Source: Candidatus Pelagibacter sp. TMED118 (GTDB taxonomy: Bacteria > Pseudomonadota > Alphaproteobacteria > Pelagibacterales > Pelagibacteraceae). Taken from it: a DNA stretch of 12,116 nt. The position numbers were made by a program, and so were the translations under genes. The stretch is from the NCBI GenBank assembly GCA_002170205.2, contig NHFT02000005.1, positions 4,723-16,838 on the forward strand, written 5' to 3'. This document shows, piece after piece, positions 1-7,477 of the stretch. Position 1 is the first letter of the stretch; each line of letters opens with the position of its first letter. The notes under the pieces are model-generated. The model was not told where the DNA came from and ran no database searches. It worked only from the letters and a program-made list of their open reading frames with translations.

Positions 1-273
1 ATGGCGACGATTGGTGTTTTGTCAAATCCAGATCAAAAAAATATAAAAATCGGTAAAGCAGGAAGATCGAGATGGTTGGGTATAAGACCACACACAAGAG
101 GGGTGGTTAAAAACCCTGTAGATCACCCACATGGTGGTGGTGAGGGTAAATCAGCTGGCGGAAGACATCCTGTTTCACCGACTGGTCAATCAGCTAAAGG
201 ATTAAAAACTAGAGATAATAAACGAACAGATAAATATATTGTTAGAAGAAGAAAGAGAAAAAGAGGAAAATAA
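1..273 (+). CDS. rplB: 50S ribosomal protein L2, C-terminal part (5' end outside window)
   Basis: L2 is a primary 23S rRNA-binding protein of the large subunit, needed for subunit association and close to the peptidyl transferase centre. Only about the last 90 residues are here; the family is usually near 273 residues. The segment carries the L2 signature [11 protein letters not shown] (local residues 39-49), with the conserved histidines, and the basic C-terminal tail ([15 protein letters not shown]). The ATG at position 1 is an internal methionine, equivalent to the Met of the conserved 'ATxG' segment in other L2 proteins, and not the start. The gene ends with TAA two bases before rpsS, as expected in the S10 operon order rplB-rpsS-rplV. 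Identity is certain from motif and context. Confidence 0.97.
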   Translation: MATIGVLSNPDQKNIKIGKAGRSRWLGIRPHTRGVVKNPVDHPHGGGEGKSAGGRHPVSPTGQSAKGLKTRDNKRTDKYIVRRRKRKRGK

Positions 274-275
274 TT

Positions 276-575
276 ATGGCTAGAGCAGTTTGGAAAGGAC
301 CTTTTGTTGAAGAAAGTTTAATAAAAAAGGTTGAAAAGATTAAAAATGATTCAAATAAAAAACCAATAAAGACATGGTCACGGAAATCAACAATTATACC
401 TGATTTTGTTGGTTTTAGTTTCTTAATTTATAATGGAAAAAAGTTTATACCAATAACTGTCTCTGAAGATATGGTTGGTCACAAGTTTGGTGAATTTGCA
501 CCAACTAGACAATTCTTTGGTCATACTCCAGCAGATAAAAAGGCTAAAACAGAGGAAACTAAACCAAAAAAATAA
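276..575 (+). CDS. rpsS: 30S ribosomal protein S19
   Basis: S19 sits in the head of the small subunit, binds 16S rRNA together with S13 and contacts the large subunit. The protein has 99 residues (family usually about 92). It shows the S19 hallmarks: [15 protein letters not shown] near residues 7-21, KTWSRKSTI near 32-40 and [11 protein letters not shown] near 68-78. The excess length is a short lysine-rich tail after the HTPADKKAK segment. The ATG at 276 is preceded by AGAGGA at 262-267 with an 8-nt spacer, so the start is well supported. It lies 2 nt after the rplB stop and 3 to 9 nt before rplV, inside one transcription unit. Confidence 0.97.
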   Translation: MARAVWKGPFVEESLIKKVEKIKNDSNKKPIKTWSRKSTIIPDFVGFSFLIYNGKKFIPITVSEDMVGHKFGEFAPTRQFFGHTPADKKAKTEETKPKK

Positions 576-584
576 AAAGTGATT

Positions 585-986
585 ATGAATACATCTAAAA
601 AAATAAAAACTGAAAATAAAATAGTTAAATCAATTAACAAAAACGTAAGGTCTAGTGTAAGAAAACTAAAGCCACTGCTTAAATCGATTGTAGGAAAAAA
701 AGTTAGTATTGCAATTAGAGATTTATCTTTTTCTGAAAAAAGAATTTCAGGTGATATCAAAAAAACAATATCATCCGCAGTAGCAAACGCTGAAAATAAT
801 TATCAATATGATATTGATAAACTAGTTGTTAAAGAGGCATATTGCGGTAAACAAATTATCATGAAAAGGTTTAGAGCTAGGGCGAAAGGTAGAGCTGCAC
901 CTATCTTAAAACCTTACTCTAATGTAACAATTATTCTTAAAGAACATCAAAATAAATTAAAGGAAGATCATGGGACAAAAAGTTAA
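585..986 (+). CDS. rplV: 50S ribosomal protein L22
   Basis: L22 binds 23S rRNA and its extended hairpin lines the nascent peptide exit tunnel. The core is recognisable from the SAVANAENN segment (about residues 64-72) and the C-terminal hairpin [17 protein letters not shown] (about 92-108). It has 133 residues from the ATG at 585. An in-frame GTG two codons earlier (579) is possible, but neither start has a Shine-Dalgarno sequence, so the choice is uncertain by two residues. The first 20 or so residues are a lysine/asparagine-rich extension compared with the roughly 110-residue E. coli protein. The 3' end overlaps rpsC by 17 bp. The single cysteine in the loop before the hairpin (EAYCGKQ) is not a known functional residue. 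Confidence 0.95.
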   Translation: MNTSKKIKTENKIVKSINKNVRSSVRKLKPLLKSIVGKKVSIAIRDLSFSEKRISGDIKKTISSAVANAENNYQYDIDKLVVKEAYCGKQIIMKRFRARAKGRAAPILKPYSNVTIILKEHQNKLKEDHGTKS

Positions 987-1629
987 TCCAATAGGTTATA
1001 GACTCGGTGTTAACCGAGGCTGGGATTCAGTCTGGTATGCTAAGAAAAAGGATTTTGGAAATTTTTTAATAGAAGATTTTAAAATTAGAGAATATATTAA
1101 AAAAAATGTAGTTAATTCAGGTGTTTCAAAAGTCATGATAGAAAGAACATCAAAAAAATGTTTTGTTACTATTTACACTTCAAGACCAGGTTTTGTTATT
1201 GGAAAGAAAGGTAGTGATATAGAAAAAATTAAAAATAAAATTTCTAAATTGACTACTAATGAAGTTATTTTGAATATTAAAGAAGTTAAGAAACCAGAGA
1301 CAAATAGTTATTTGGTGGCTGAAAATATTGCACAACAATTAGTTAAAAGAATTTCGTACCGAAGAGCAATGAAAAGATCAATGCAATCAGCTTTAAGACT
1401 TGGTGCAAAAGGAATAAAGGTCTCTATTAGTGGCCGTTTAGGAGGTAATGAAATTGCTAGAACTGAATGGTTAAGGGAGGGAAGCATACCATCTCACACT
1501 TTAAGAGCAGATATAGATTATGCTGAAGCTGAGGCCCTTACCACTTATGGAATTTTAGGAATTAAAGTTTGGATTTATAAGGGAGAAATATTTACTAAAG
1601 AGTTTAATCAAGAAACTAATAAAAAATAA
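970..1629 (+). CDS. rpsC: 30S ribosomal protein S3
   Basis: S3 forms the mRNA entry pore of the small subunit with S4 and S5 and helps unwind mRNA. The 219-residue protein opens with the invariant [13 protein letters not shown]. It has a type II KH domain with the GxxG loop GKKG at residues 78-81, and the C-terminal S3 domain with [10 protein letters not shown] and the [10 protein letters not shown] segment. Basic residues R131, R132 and K135 fall at the same positions as those linked to helicase activity in E. coli S3. The start lies inside the end of rplV (17-bp overlap) and has a good AGGA at 961-964, five bases before the ATG, so the overlap looks genuine. rplP follows 2 nt after the stop. 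Confidence 0.98.
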   Translation: MGQKVNPIGYRLGVNRGWDSVWYAKKKDFGNFLIEDFKIREYIKKNVVNSGVSKVMIERTSKKCFVTIYTSRPGFVIGKKGSDIEKIKNKISKLTTNEVILNIKEVKKPETNSYLVAENIAQQLVKRISYRRAMKRSMQSALRLGAKGIKVSISGRLGGNEIARTEWLREGSIPSHTLRADIDYAEAEALTTYGILGIKVWIYKGEIFTKEFNQETNKK

Positions 1630-1631
1630 TT

Positions 1632-2039
1632 ATGTTACAACCAACTAGAACAAAATTTAGAAAAGCACATAAAGGAAGAATTCATGGCCATGCTTCAAGA
1701 TGTAATATAATGAATTATGGGTCATTTGGTTTAAAGGCAATTCAACCTGAGAGAATTATATCTAAACAGATAGAAGCTGCAAGAGTTGCGCTTACTCGAC
1801 ATATGAAAAGACAAGGTCGCGTATGGACTAGAATTTTTCCGAATATACCAGTTTCTAAAAAACCAACCGAAGTCAGAATGGGGAAGGGGAAAGGTTCCCC
1901 TGAATATTGGGCCTGCAGAGTAAAACCAGGTAGAATATTATTTGAAGTGGACGGGGTTACAGAGCAAACTGCAAAAGAAGCTTTATATAAAGCGTCTGCA
2001 AAATTACCAATAAAATGCAAATTTATTAAAAGAATATAA
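1632..2039 (+). CDS. rplP: 50S ribosomal protein L16
   Basis: L16 binds 23S rRNA near the A site and helps position aminoacyl-tRNA. At 135 residues it has the family's normal length (about 136). Signatures are [16 protein letters not shown] at the start, YGSFGLKA near 29-36, the VRMGKGKG segment near residues 81-88 (whose arginine is hydroxylated in E. coli L16; unknown here) and KLPIKCKF near the end. The ATG at 1632 begins the canonical MLQP sequence, so the start is safe despite a poor ribosome binding site. The stop shares one nucleotide with the start of rpmC (TAATG at 2037-2041), which implies translational coupling. Confidence 0.98.
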   Translation: MLQPTRTKFRKAHKGRIHGHASRCNIMNYGSFGLKAIQPERIISKQIEAARVALTRHMKRQGRVWTRIFPNIPVSKKPTEVRMGKGKGSPEYWACRVKPGRILFEVDGVTEQTAKEALYKASAKLPIKCKFIKRI

Positions 2040-2227
2040 TGAAAAAAAAAGAGATAAAAAAATTAACAAACGATCAAGCGATTAAGAATTTGGAAAATTT
2101 AAAAAAAGATTTATTTAATTTTAGATTTCAAAAAATTAATGGACAAATAAAAAATTATTCGAAAATTAATCAAATTAAAAAAACAATTGCAAGATTAAAA
2201 ACATTTATTGGAGAAAAGAATGCCTAA
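2039..2227 (+). CDS. rpmC: 50S ribosomal protein L29
   Basis: L29 is a small helical-hairpin protein at the exit of the peptide tunnel, part of the docking site for trigger factor and SRP with L23. The 62-residue product matches the family length. It has the typical layout: a first helix ending in LKKDLFNFRFQKINGQI (about residues 22-38) and a second helix with INQIKKTIARLKT (about 44-56). The ATG at 2039 shares its first base with the stop of rplP. Its own end overlaps rpsQ by 8 bp. This is the last gene of the S10 block. No terminator separates it from the spc genes, so the two blocks are probably cotranscribed. Confidence 0.95.
   Translation: MKKKEIKKLTNDQAIKNLENLKKDLFNFRFQKINGQIKNYSKINQIKKTIARLKTFIGEKNA
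2210..2213 (+). promoter_or_regulatory. Shine-Dalgarno site that fixes the rpsQ start
   Basis: GGAG lies inside the end of rpmC, six bases upstream of the ATG at 2220. It favours that ATG over an in-frame TTG at 2208, which overlaps the site itself. The resulting N-terminus [12 protein letters not shown] fits the S17 family. Confidence 0.75.
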
Positions 2228-2456
2228 AAAAATACTTTCAGGAGTTGTGGTTGGAGATAAACCAAACAAAACAATTACTGTTATGGTTGAAAGAAAATAT
2301 CAACATCCCTTACTAAAAAAAGTGATTAAATCAAAAAAAAAATATAGTGTGCATGACACAAATAATAAATTTAAAAATGGAGACAAGGTTAAAATAATTG
2401 AAACGAAACCATATTCAAAAACAAAAAAATTTAAAGTTATTGAGGAAAACAAATGA
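2220..2456 (+). CDS. rpsQ: 30S ribosomal protein S17
   Basis: S17 is a primary 16S rRNA binder with an OB fold, needed early in 30S assembly. From the ATG at 2220 the product has 78 residues, close to the usual 80-85. Motifs include [20 protein letters not shown] (about residues 5-24) and the conserved YSVHD (about 42-46). A longer reading frame begins at a TTG four codons upstream but is rejected because the Shine-Dalgarno sequence overlaps it. The gene overlaps rpmC by 8 bp and shares ATGA with rplN at its 3' end. The coding sequence contains a run of ten A (2333-2342) in a lysine stretch. Confidence 0.95.
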   Translation: MPKKILSGVVVGDKPNKTITVMVERKYQHPLLKKVIKSKKKYSVHDTNNKFKNGDKVKIIETKPYSKTKKFKVIEENK

Positions 2457-2821
2457 TACAAGTACAAACCGAGTTATTAGTTGCCGACAATACAGGAGCA
2501 AAAAAAATAGAGTGTATTAAAGTTTTAGGGGGATCTAAAAGAAGATATGCTAGTATTGGCGATACTATTGTTGTAGCTGTAAAGGAAGCTATTCCAAAAG
2601 GCAAAGTTAAAAAAGGTGCTGTGCATAAAGCTGTTGTTGTAAGGGTAAAAAAAGGCATTCATAGGAATGACGGATCAAAAGTAAAGTTCGATAATAATGC
2701 CGCAGTTCTTACTGATGATAAAGGCGAACCAATTGGTACAAGAATTTTTGGCCCTGTAACAAGAGAACTTAGAAATAAGGGTCAAATGAAGATAATTTCT
2801 TTAGCACCTGAGGTATTATAA
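2453..2821 (+). CDS. rplN: 50S ribosomal protein L14
   Basis: L14 binds 23S rRNA at the subunit interface and takes part in bridges to the 30S subunit. At 122 residues it has the usual length and is one of the best conserved proteins in the window. Visible signatures are [17 protein letters not shown] at the start, the basic [19 protein letters not shown] segment (about residues 68-86) and the ending [13 protein letters not shown]. The start overlaps the rpsQ stop as ATGA, with GAGG at 2442-2445 seven bases upstream. Its stop shares one base with the rplX start. The order rpsQ-rplN-rplX-rplE is standard for the spc operon. Confidence 0.98.
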   Translation: MIQVQTELLVADNTGAKKIECIKVLGGSKRRYASIGDTIVVAVKEAIPKGKVKKGAVHKAVVVRVKKGIHRNDGSKVKFDNNAAVLTDDKGEPIGTRIFGPVTRELRNKGQMKIISLAPEVL

Positions 2822-3066
2822 TGATTATTAAAGGATCAAAAGTAAAAATAATAACTGGTAAAGATAAAAATAAAGAAGGAGAAATTATTGAAATTGATAG
2901 ATCTGGATATAGAGCAAAAGTTAAAGGTATGAACTTAATAAAAAAACATATTAAAACAACAAAGGAAAAAAAAGGTGGAATTTTTGATAAAGAAAATTTC
3001 ATAAACTTATCAAATTTAAAGTTATTAGATGGAAATAAATTAAAAAAAGCAGAGGTTAAAAAATAA
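2821..3066 (+). CDS. rplX: 50S ribosomal protein L24, short form
   Basis: L24 binds near the 5' end of 23S rRNA and starts large-subunit assembly. The N-terminal KOW motif is clear ([18 protein letters not shown], residues 5-22), followed by the family's [12 protein letters not shown] and [15 protein letters not shown] segments. The protein stops at 81 residues, whereas most bacterial L24 proteins have about 100-105. The usual final segment (TRVGF/VRxxKxxG-like) is replaced by a short lysine-rich tail. The stop is followed two bases later by rplE, so no lost coding sequence remains downstream. The start is coupled to the rplN stop (TAATG). The N-terminal identity and position leave little doubt about the family. 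Confidence 0.94.
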   Translation: MIIKGSKVKIITGKDKNKEGEIIEIDRSGYRAKVKGMNLIKKHIKTTKEKKGGIFDKENFINLSNLKLLDGNKLKKAEVKK

Positions 3067-3068
3067 AT

Positions 3069-3623
3069 ATGCCGAGATTGAAAGAACTTTTTTTCAAAGA
3101 AATTAAACCAAATCTAAAAGATAAGTATGGTTATAAAAATCTTTATATGGTGCCAGAAATAAAAAAAATAGTGCTGAATATGGGATTAGGTCTTGACGGA
3201 AATGACAACAAAATAATTAAATCTTGTGAAAACGATATGGCTCAAATTAGTGGCCAAAAACCAATAATAACAAAATTTAAAAAATCAATTTCAAATTTTA
3301 AAACTAGAAAAAACACAAATGCTGGAATTAAAGTAACCTTAAGAAAAAATAGAATGTATGAATTTATAGATAGAGTTGTAAATATTGCTTTGCCTAGAAT
3401 AAAGGATTTCCGAGGTTTGCCACTTAAAGGTTTTGATAAATTTGGAAATTATACTTTTGGAATTAAAGAGCATATTATATTTCCTGAAGTAAATTTTGAA
3501 AAAGTAGATAAAATAAGAGGGTTAGACATAACAATTGTAATTAAATCAAATAATTTAAATGAAAGTCTAGATTTACTAAAAAAATTTAACTTTCCATTTA
3601 TAGAGAACAAAAGGAGCAACTAA
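3069..3623 (+). CDS. rplE: 50S ribosomal protein L5
   Basis: L5 binds 5S rRNA and places it in the central protuberance, where it contacts P-site tRNA. The 184-residue product is close to the usual 179. It contains the L5 segments [11 protein letters not shown] (about residues 31-41), [19 protein letters not shown] (about 60-78), [10 protein letters not shown] (about 109-118) and [15 protein letters not shown] (about 126-140). The ATG at 3069 is 2 nt after the rplX stop, with AGAGG at 3051-3055 at a rather long spacing of 13 nt. The stop shares one base with the rpsN start. In E. coli, S8 represses the spc operon by binding RNA at this junction; I cannot recognise an S8 site here. Confidence 0.97.
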   Translation: MPRLKELFFKEIKPNLKDKYGYKNLYMVPEIKKIVLNMGLGLDGNDNKIIKSCENDMAQISGQKPIITKFKKSISNFKTRKNTNAGIKVTLRKNRMYEFIDRVVNIALPRIKDFRGLPLKGFDKFGNYTFGIKEHIIFPEVNFEKVDKIRGLDITIVIKSNNLNESLDLLKKFNFPFIENKRSN

Positions 3624-3928
3624 TGGCAAAGTTAAGCGCTGTAAATAAAAATAATAGAAGAATAAAGTTATCTAATAAATTTTACTTAAAAAGAAAAAAA
3701 TTAAAAGATGTGATTATGAATAAAAAATTACCTTTAGAGGAAAGATTCAAAGCACAGCAAAAATTATCAAAATTGCCAAGAAATTCTGCGAAAAATAGAG
3801 TTATGAATAGATGTCAAATTTCTGGTAGACCCCATGGTGTCTATAGAAAATTAAAAATATCAAGAATTGCTTTAAGACAATTAGGTCTTGAAGGTAAAAT
3901 TCCAGGAATGATAAAATCAAGCTGGTAG
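3623..3928 (+). CDS. rpsN: 30S ribosomal protein S14, zinc-independent type
   Basis: S14 is a late-binding protein of the 30S head near the decoding region. The 101-residue length and the absence of the two CxxC zinc ligands identify the long, zinc-independent (C-) form. The conserved end is present: [20 protein letters not shown] (about residues 51-70), [17 protein letters not shown] and a terminal IPGMIKSSW. The only cysteine is in NRCQISGR. The start is coupled to the rplE stop by TAATG, and a strong AAGGAG lies at 3611-3616, six bases before the ATG. rpsH follows after 11 nt. Confidence 0.97.
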   Translation: MAKLSAVNKNNRRIKLSNKFYLKRKKLKDVIMNKKLPLEERFKAQQKLSKLPRNSAKNRVMNRCQISGRPHGVYRKLKISRIALRQLGLEGKIPGMIKSSW

Positions 3929-3939
3929 AAAGGAAAAAT

Positions 3940-4335
3940 ATGAGTTTAAGCGATCCAATTGGTGACATGTTAGCTAGAATTAAAAATGCTCAGTTAAGAG
4001 CTCATAAAATAGTAAAGTTACCCTCATCAAATTTTAAAATAAAAATAGCTGAAGTTTTAAAGCATGAAGGTTTTATTATTGATTATAAAATTGAGAAAAA
4101 TGACAATAAACCTGAAATGCAGATATTATTAAAATATAATTATGGAAATCCAGTGATTAACTCTATTGAGAGAGTTTCAAGACCAGGAAGAAGGATATTT
4201 TCCAGTGCAGATAGTCTACCTAAAATAAACAATGGACTTGGTATTGCTATAGTATCAACACCAAAAGGAGTCATGACAGATGTTAATGCGAGAAAAGAAA
4301 AAGTTGGTGGAGAAATAATTTGTAAGGTATTTTAA
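3940..4335 (+). CDS. rpsH: 30S ribosomal protein S8
   Basis: S8 is a central-domain 16S rRNA binder, required for platform assembly, and is the spc-operon translational repressor in E. coli. The product has 131 residues, the normal length. The start SLSDPIGDMLARIKNAQ is typical. The RNA-binding C-terminal half is intact, with VSRPGRRIF (about residues 78-86), GLGIAIVSTPKGVMTD (about 99-114) and the final GGEIICKVF. AAAGGA at 3929-3934 lies five bases before the ATG. The 11-nt gap to rpsN is one of the larger ones in this tightly packed block. The stop shares a base with the rplF start. Confidence 0.97.
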   Translation: MSLSDPIGDMLARIKNAQLRAHKIVKLPSSNFKIKIAEVLKHEGFIIDYKIEKNDNKPEMQILLKYNYGNPVINSIERVSRPGRRIFSSADSLPKINNGLGIAIVSTPKGVMTDVNARKEKVGGEIICKVF

Positions 4336-4874
4336 TGTCTAAAATAGGAAAATTAAATATTTCAATACCAGAGAAAGTTAAAGTTATTTTAAGTGGAAAT
4401 GTTATGAATATTGAAGGTCCATTAGGAAAAAAATCTTTAAATATAGATTTAGATAATTTTGAAATAAATATAATTGATAATAAGGAAGTTTCACTTAAGC
4501 CAAAAATTGTAAACGAAAATACAAAAAGATTATGGGGTATGAATAGAAGTTTACTTAACAACGCTATTATAGGAACAAGTTCAGGTTATGAAAAAATTCT
4601 AGAATTATCAGGTGTTGGTTTTAGAGCTTCTTTAAAAGAAAAGAAACTTAATATGCAATTAGGATTTAGTCACGATGTGAATTTCGATATTCCTGATGGA
4701 ATTGCAATTACAGTTGAAAAACAAATAACTATTAGAATCAAGGGTACAGATAAACAGCAGGTTGGAATGATTGCAGCACAAATAAAAGCTATTAGACCGC
4801 CTGAACCTTACAAGGGAAAAGGTATAAAAGAAAAAGGTCAATACATTTTAAGAAAAGAGGGTAAAAAGAAATAA
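4335..4874 (+). CDS. rplF: 50S ribosomal protein L6
   Basis: L6 has two similar domains and binds 23S rRNA near the sarcin-ricin loop and the stalk base, close to the factor-binding site. The 179-residue length is normal. The first domain begins [15 protein letters not shown]. The second carries [15 protein letters not shown] (about residues 91-105) and the family signature [15 protein letters not shown] (about 154-168). Both ends are coupled: the ATG shares a base with the rpsH stop, and the stop shares a base with the rplR start. AAGG at 4324-4327 is a modest ribosome binding site. Confidence 0.98.
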   Translation: MSKIGKLNISIPEKVKVILSGNVMNIEGPLGKKSLNIDLDNFEINIIDNKEVSLKPKIVNENTKRLWGMNRSLLNNAIIGTSSGYEKILELSGVGFRASLKEKKLNMQLGFSHDVNFDIPDGIAITVEKQITIRIKGTDKQQVGMIAAQIKAIRPPEPYKGKGIKEKGQYILRKEGKKK

Positions 4875-5227
4875 TGAAATTATCAACTTCAGACAGAAAA
4901 AAATTTAGAATTCGTAATAAACTTAAATCTGTTTCCAAAACTGACAGGTACCGTTTAAGTGTATCTAGATCATCTAAAAATATAAGTGCTCAAATTATTG
5001 ATGATACCAAAAATATTACTTTAGTTTCTGCAACATCTAATACAAAATTGATTAAAAGTCTTAAAAAAACAAAAACTGAACTTTCATTTATGGTGGCTGA
5101 GAAAATTGCAGAAAAAGCCAAAAGTTTAAAGATAAATAAAATATATTTTGACAGAGGTATTTATAAGTATCATGGTAGGATAAAAATATTTGCAGAAACA
5201 CTAAGAAAAAATGGAATGGAATTTTAA
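4874..5227 (+). CDS. rplR: 50S ribosomal protein L18
   Basis: L18 binds 5S rRNA with L5 and helps attach it to the large subunit. The product has 117 residues, the same as the E. coli protein. Family landmarks are the basic N-terminus ([12 protein letters not shown]), [19 protein letters not shown] (about residues 26-44) and the end segment [15 protein letters not shown], finishing with NGMEF. The gene is coupled at both ends through one-base TAATG overlaps with rplF and rpsE. GAGGG at 4857-4861 is the nearest purine-rich element but lies 12 nt upstream of the start, so initiation probably depends on translation of rplF. Confidence 0.96.
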   Translation: MKLSTSDRKKFRIRNKLKSVSKTDRYRLSVSRSSKNISAQIIDDTKNITLVSATSNTKLIKSLKKTKTELSFMVAEKIAEKAKSLKINKIYFDRGIYKYHGRIKIFAETLRKNGMEF

Positions 5228-5727
5228 TGGATAAGAATACAGATTATTTAGAAAAATTAGTCCATATAAATAGAATTACCAAAGTTGTTAAAGGCGGAAG
5301 AAGATTTGGTTTTTCAGCTCTTGTAGTTGTAGGCAATCAAAATGGCAAAATTGGTGTTGCTCATGCCAAAGCAAAACAGGTTCCAGATGCAATTAAAAAA
5401 GCAAATGAACTAGCAAAAAGAAATTTAAAACAAATTCCTTTAAGAGAGGGAAGAACAATCCACCATGATATTTATGGAAAAGATGGAGCGGGCAAAATTA
5501 AATTAAGATCAGCACCTAAAGGCACAGGTATTATAGCAGGTGGACCAATTAGAGCAGTATGTGAGGTTCTGGGAATTAAAGATATCGTTGCAAAATCAAT
5601 CGGTACGTCTAATCCACATAATGTTATAAGGGCTTGTATGAAAGCTTTATTAAAACAAAATTCTCCAAAATATATTTCAAATTTAAGAAATAAAAAGATT
5701 TCAGAAATTGTTGAAAAGAGAGGTTAA
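5227..5727 (+). CDS. rpsE: 30S ribosomal protein S5
   Basis: S5 lies at the mRNA entry channel with S3 and S4 and influences decoding accuracy. The 166-residue protein matches the family length. The N-terminal double-stranded RNA-binding fold shows [17 protein letters not shown] (about residues 20-36). The C-terminal domain shows [21 protein letters not shown] (about 97-117, with PIRAVCE typical) and SNPHNVIRA (about 127-135). The start is coupled to the rplR stop. Downstream there are only 2 nt before rplO, whereas most bacteria carry rpmD (L30) at this point. Confidence 0.98.
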   Translation: MDKNTDYLEKLVHINRITKVVKGGRRFGFSALVVVGNQNGKIGVAHAKAKQVPDAIKKANELAKRNLKQIPLREGRTIHHDIYGKDGAGKIKLRSAPKGTGIIAGGPIRAVCEVLGIKDIVAKSIGTSNPHNVIRACMKALLKQNSPKYISNLRNKKISEIVEKRG

Positions 5728-5729
5728 TT

Positions 5730-6191
5730 ATGGTGGATCTTAACAGTACTTTAAAAGTCAAAAGAAAAAAATTAAGAGTTGGGCGAGGTATAGGTTCCGG
5801 CAAAGGTAAAACATCAGGGAGAGGTGTAAAAGGACAAAAATCAAGATCTGGTGTGGCAATAAAAAGCTTTGAAGGTGGACAAATGCCACTTTTTAGAAGA
5901 CTTCCAAAGCGAGGTTTTAATCCTATTTCATCCAATGACATTGTCAGTTTAAATCTAGAGAAAATTCAATATTTAATAGATAAAAAAAAAATATCGTTAG
6001 ATGAAACTCTCAACCTGAGATATTTAATTAAAAATAACTTAGTCAAAAAAAATTCGGCAAAATTAAAAATTTTAGGTACGGGTGAATTAAAGGATAAAAT
6101 AAATATAGAAACAGACCTTATTTCTAAAAACGCAAAAAATAAGTTGGAAAAAGTTGGTTGTTCTATCACTTTAAAATCAAAAACTAATTAA
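5730..6191 (+). CDS. rplO: 50S ribosomal protein L15
   Basis: L15 is a late-assembly large-subunit protein whose long N-terminal extension runs through 23S rRNA. The glycine/arginine-rich stretch is unmistakable: [20 protein letters not shown] (about residues 18-37), then [15 protein letters not shown] (about 50-64). The 153-residue length is normal. The C-terminal half is diverged and lysine/isoleucine-rich, but ends in the expected sandwich domain ([10 protein letters not shown]). AGAGAGG at 5717-5723 lies six bases before the ATG. The coding sequence includes a ten-A run at 5982-5991. The gene follows rpsE directly, without an intervening L30 gene and without any sign of an L30 fusion. Confidence 0.96.
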   Translation: MVDLNSTLKVKRKKLRVGRGIGSGKGKTSGRGVKGQKSRSGVAIKSFEGGQMPLFRRLPKRGFNPISSNDIVSLNLEKIQYLIDKKKISLDETLNLRYLIKNNLVKKNSAKLKILGTGELKDKINIETDLISKNAKNKLEKVGCSITLKSKTN

Positions 6192-6195
6192 AGTT

Positions 6196-7473
6196 ATGAG
6201 TAGCTCTTCCTCTGGTGATTTAAAAAGCAGAATTATATTTACAATTATAATTTTATCTGTTTATAGATTAGGTACATTTGTGCCACTTCCAGGTATTGAT
6301 CCAGAACAATTACGTATACTTATGGAGGGGAATCAAAAAGGTCTTTTAGGGATGTTTAATGTATTCGCTGGTGGCGCAGTTAGTAGAATGGCAATTTTTG
6401 CTCTTGGAATTATGCCATATATATCTGCATCAATTATTATTCAGCTTTTGACTGGAGTTTCTGATTATTTTAAAAATTTAAAAGCTCAAGGTGAACAGGG
6501 AAGGCAAAAAATAACTCAAATAACAAGGTATGGTACAGTTTTGTTAGCAACTATTCAGGGATTTGGTCTAGCAGTAGGTTTGGAATCTTCTGCAAATTTG
6601 GTTATTAACCCAGGATCATTTTTTAAAATTTCAACAGTGTCAACTATTGTTGCAGGTACAATTTTTTTAATGTGGTTGGGTGAACAAATAACACAAAGAG
6701 GAATAGGTAATGGTATTTCGTTAATTATTTTTTCTGGTATCGTTGCTGAAATACCTAGAGCGTTGGTGACAACTTTTGAGCTAGGAAGAACTGGAGCCAT
6801 TTCTACATTTATGATTATTGGTATTTTTATTCTCTTAATAATAACTATTATGTTTATAGTTTTTATGGAGAGAGCTTTAAGAAAAATATTAATTAATTAC
6901 CCAAAAAGACAAATGGGAAATAAAATGTACGGTGGTGACTCTTCGCACCTTCCTTTAAAAATAAATTCTGCTGGTGTGATACCAGCTATATTCGCTTCAG
7001 CCTTATTATTATTACCTGTAACTTTTTCCAATTTTGATATTTCGAATAATGAAGCATTTTTGGACATCAGTTCCTTTTTTTCTCAAGGTAAACCATTATA
7101 CATGTTATTATATGCCTCAGGAATTATTTTTTTTACTTTTTTTTATACTTCTATAACTTTCAATCCAAATGAAACAGCGGAAAATTTGAGAAAATATGGA
7201 GGTTTTATTCCCGGTATACGACCAGGTGAAAGCACGGCTTTATACATCGACAACATTTTAACCAAGTTGACTACTATAGGCGCGTTATATTTAACTTTGG
7301 TATGTTTAATGCCAGAATTTTTAATTGCAAATTATCCAATTCCATTTTACCTAGGTGGGACCTCAATTTTAATCGTTGTTGTAGTTGCTATCGATACGGT
7401 AACACAAATACAAACTAGACTTATGAGTTCACAATACGAGCAATTAATAAAAAAAACTAAGTTTGGAAGATAA
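6196..7473 (+). CDS. secY: Protein translocase channel subunit SecY
   Basis: SecY is the inner-membrane channel through which SecA or the ribosome passes unfolded secretory and membrane proteins; partners are SecE and SecG. The 425-residue protein has about ten hydrophobic segments, near residues 12-32, 60-84, 112-132, 146-162, 172-192, 202-224, 258-276, 302-321, 357-376 and 382-402. Typical motifs are YRLGTFVPLPGID (23-35), the plug region FNVFAGGAVSRMAIFALGIMP (54-74), QRGIGNGISLIIF (167-179) and the cytosolic loops PKRQMGNKMYGG (236-247) and RKYGGFIPGIRPGE (332-345). The N-terminus is shorter than in E. coli (443 residues). The ATG at 6196 is the only normal start candidate, since the frame closes at 6172, but it has no clear Shine-Dalgarno sequence. 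It probably depends on coupling to rplO, 4 nt upstream. Confidence 0.98.
   Translation: MSSSSSGDLKSRIIFTIIILSVYRLGTFVPLPGIDPEQLRILMEGNQKGLLGMFNVFAGGAVSRMAIFALGIMPYISASIIIQLLTGVSDYFKNLKAQGEQGRQKITQITRYGTVLLATIQGFGLAVGLESSANLVINPGSFFKISTVSTIVAGTIFLMWLGEQITQRGIGNGISLIIFSGIVAEIPRALVTTFELGRTGAISTFMIIGIFILLIITIMFIVFMERALRKILINYPKRQMGNKMYGGDSSHLPLKINSAGVIPAIFASALLLLPVTFSNFDISNNEAFLDISSFFSQGKPLYMLLYASGIIFFTFFYTSITFNPNETAENLRKYGGFIPGIRPGESTALYIDNILTKLTTIGALYLTLVCLMPEFLIANYPIPFYLGGTSILIVVVVAIDTVTQIQTRLMSSQYEQLIKKTKFGR
7465..7470 (+). promoter_or_regulatory. Shine-Dalgarno site that fixes the adk GTG start
   Basis: GGAAGA lies in the last codons of secY, seven bases before GTG 7478. An in-frame TTG at 7463 overlaps this site and would add five charged residues before the first beta strand. 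The GTG start gives MNVIIFGPPGAGKGT, the normal beginning of an adenylate kinase. Confidence 0.7.
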
Positions 7474-7477
7474 AAAA

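Noticed and set aside
1..3. ATG at the first base as the start of a 90-residue gene
   Set aside because: The protein aligns with the C-terminal third of L2, and this Met is internal in the family; the gene simply begins before the window.
521..760. Minus-strand open frame of 79 codons, and similar minus-strand frames at 1742-2020, 2437-2658, 2769-3002, 4283-4561, 4659-4841, 5624-5941, 5966-6169, 6555-6800, 9139-9354, 9969-10157 and 10493-10711
   Set aside because: Each lies opposite a well-conserved gene, resembles no known family, and is rich in Phe/Leu/Ile as expected from the complement of lysine- and asparagine-rich coding sequence.
2208..2219. TTG at 2208 as the rpsQ start
   Set aside because: It overlaps the Shine-Dalgarno GGAG that serves ATG 2220, and the extra residues are not part of S17.
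3040..3090. An S8-binding RNA site controlling the spc operon at the rplX/rplE junction
   Set aside because: I could not find a convincing stem with the known S8 recognition features by eye; the region is A-rich with little pairing potential.
7463..7477. TTG at 7463 as the adk start
   Set aside because: It overlaps the GGAAGA ribosome binding site, and adds charged residues before the first strand of the kinase fold; GTG 7478 fits better.
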